Positions 63,161 through 64,000 of a stretch of DNA of 64,000 bases are shown one piece after another. The stretch is from contig NZ_AP023243.1 of the NCBI RefSeq assembly GCF_016756495.1, positions 5,398,501-5,462,500 on the forward strand. The letters run 5' to 3'. The notes under the pieces were generated by a model, which saw only the letters and a program-made list of their open reading frames with translations, searched no databases and was not told where the DNA came from. Within the stretch, counting starts at the first letter, position 1; each line of letters begins with the position of its first letter. The position numbers were made by a program, and so were the translations under genes. This DNA is from Mesorhizobium sp. 113-3-3. Lineage in GTDB: Bacteria; Pseudomonadota; Alphaproteobacteria; Rhizobiales; Rhizobiaceae.

Positions 63161-64000
63161 CAGGCGAGCTCCATGCCGTGCGAGATCGCCTTGCCGCTGG
63201 CCTGGTCGAAGACATGCAGGTTTTTCGGATCGATGCTGACATTGATCGGCGCACCGAGATCGAGGCGGGTGCGGTCATGTTCGACCAGGACCAGCGAACC
63301 GCCGGCGAAGTCCGCAGCGATATGGGTCTGGTCGCCGAGCCATTGGTTGGCCGAAACCCTGGCGGGAACACCCTCCTTCGATCGCCGGACCGCATAGGGC
63401 CTGATACCGATGACGACCCGCTCGCGGCTGAGCAGTTGGTCACGAACCGGCGCGCTGAAGGCGTCCTTGTCGTAATCAAGCGACAGGCCGTCGGGCAGCT
63501 TGAGATTGATGCGGCCTGCGGTCGCGCCGACATAGGCCTCGAAGACATTCATCGGCGGCTCGCCGACGAAGGTGCCGGTGAACAGGTTCGCCGGGCGCTC
63601 CTTGATCCGGTCCGGCGTGTCGAACTGCTGCAGCACGCCGCCTTCCATCACCGCGATGCGGTCCGCAAGCGCGTTGGCCTCGGTCTGGTCGTGGGTGACC
63701 AGGATCGCGGTCAGGCCGCGCTCCTTGATGAAATGCTTGATGCGGCCGCGCAGCACGGCGCGCAGCTGCGGTTCGAGCTGCCCCATCGGCTCGTCCAGCA
63801 GATGCAAATCGGCCTCGCGGATCAGCGCCCGGCCAAGGCTGGCGCGCTGCTGCTGGCCGCCCGAGATGGAGCTGGGATAACGCTCCAATATATCTTCGAT
63901 CTCGAGCAACTTGGCGATGCTGGCGACCTTGGCGTCGACCTCGCTCTTCGGCAGCCTTGCCGCCTTGAGCGCGAAGGCCATGTTCTCACGCACGGTCAGC
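63160..64000 (-). CDS. Sugar/polyol ABC transporter ATP-binding protein (cut by window end)
   Basis: The reading frame continues past base 64000, so the N-terminal part with Walker A lies outside. Visible are the signature SISGGQQQRASLGRALIR, a Walker B region LHLLDEPMGQLEPQLR, the switch His in LVTHDQTEANALADRIAVME and a C-terminal regulatory barrel (ERVVIGIRPYAV, GAPINVSIDPKNLHVFD). It is a MalK/UgpC-type ATPase. In place of the usual LSNLDAKLR it has MGQLEPQLR, changing the D-loop Asp to Glu. It is the upstream neighbour of eryA, overlapping it, so it probably belongs to the tetritol importer. Confidence 0.9.
   Translation of the reverse strand, partial: LTVRENMAFALKAARLPKSEVDAKVASIAKLLEIEDILERYPSSISGGQQQRASLGRALIREADLHLLDEPMGQLEPQLRAVLRGRIKHFIKERGLTAILVTHDQTEANALADRIAVMEGGVLQQFDTPDRIKERPANLFTGTFVGEPPMNVFEAYVGATAGRINLKLPDGLSLDYDKDAFSAPVRDQLLSRERVVIGIRPYAVRRSKEGVPARVSANQWLGDQTHIAADFAGGSLVLVEHDRTRLDLGAPINVSIDPKNLHVFDQASGKAISHGMELA

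Overview
The window is GC-rich alphaproteobacterial chromosome or large replicon, most like the Rhizobiales family Phyllobacteriaceae. Mesorhizobium is my best guess, from gene content, codon use, rhizobial-type intergenic palindromes and a Brucella/Mesorhizobium-style ery locus. No rRNA, tRNA, CRISPR array, phage or insertion sequence was seen. Almost all of it is catabolic and transport genes.

Region 1 (about 1.7-30.3 kb) is an unusually complete methylated-amine locus. It holds a TMAO-type ABC importer (tmoX, broken by an in-frame TAG, then tmoW and tmoV), trimethylamine monooxygenase (tmm), an XRE-cupin regulator, dimethylamine monooxygenase (dmmDABC), an APC permease preceded by three small membrane-protein genes, two unknown genes, N-methylglutamate synthase (mgsABC), gamma-glutamylmethylamide synthetase (gmaS), N-methylglutamate dehydrogenase (mgdABCD), TMAO demethylase (tdm) and a second APC permease. 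Read as a pathway: TMA to TMAO (Tmm), TMAO to DMA plus formaldehyde (Tdm), DMA to methylamine (Dmm), methylamine to gamma-glutamylmethylamide (GmaS) to N-methylglutamate (Mgs), then to glutamate plus a one-carbon unit on folate (Mgd). A TTTCAC-N5-GTGAAA-like inverted repeat recurs in front of the regulator, tmm, dmmD and tdm, with looser copies in front of three other units. It is a candidate regulon operator.

Region 2 (30.3-39.0 kb) is a flavin monooxygenase of the NtaA/DszA type, a tetR-mfp-rnd efflux operon and an acyl-CoA synthetase, separated by palindromic repeats.

Region 3 (39.2-49.2 kb) looks like an import and salvage system for 5-methylthioribose or 5-deoxyribose. It has a SorC-type regulator, a fused class II aldolase/short-chain dehydrogenase, a ribose-type ABC transporter, and divergent mtnK-mtnA with a 29-bp inverted repeat between the two units. 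A RelB/YafQ-like toxin-antitoxin pair sits inside it. An Lrp regulator and a divergent MFS exporter follow.

Region 4 (51.0-64.0 kb) is a tetritol (erythritol-like) locus. An FMN riboswitch precedes a type II lumazine synthase; then come dhaK-dhaL, rpiB/eryI, tpiA/eryH, a DeoR regulator and a class II fructose-bisphosphate aldolase. A tightly coupled minus-strand operon follows: ABC ATPase (cut by the window end), eryA, a 2-hydroxyacid dehydrogenase, eryB, a class II aldolase and eryC.

All functional names rest on motif recognition and remembered family sequences; no search was run.
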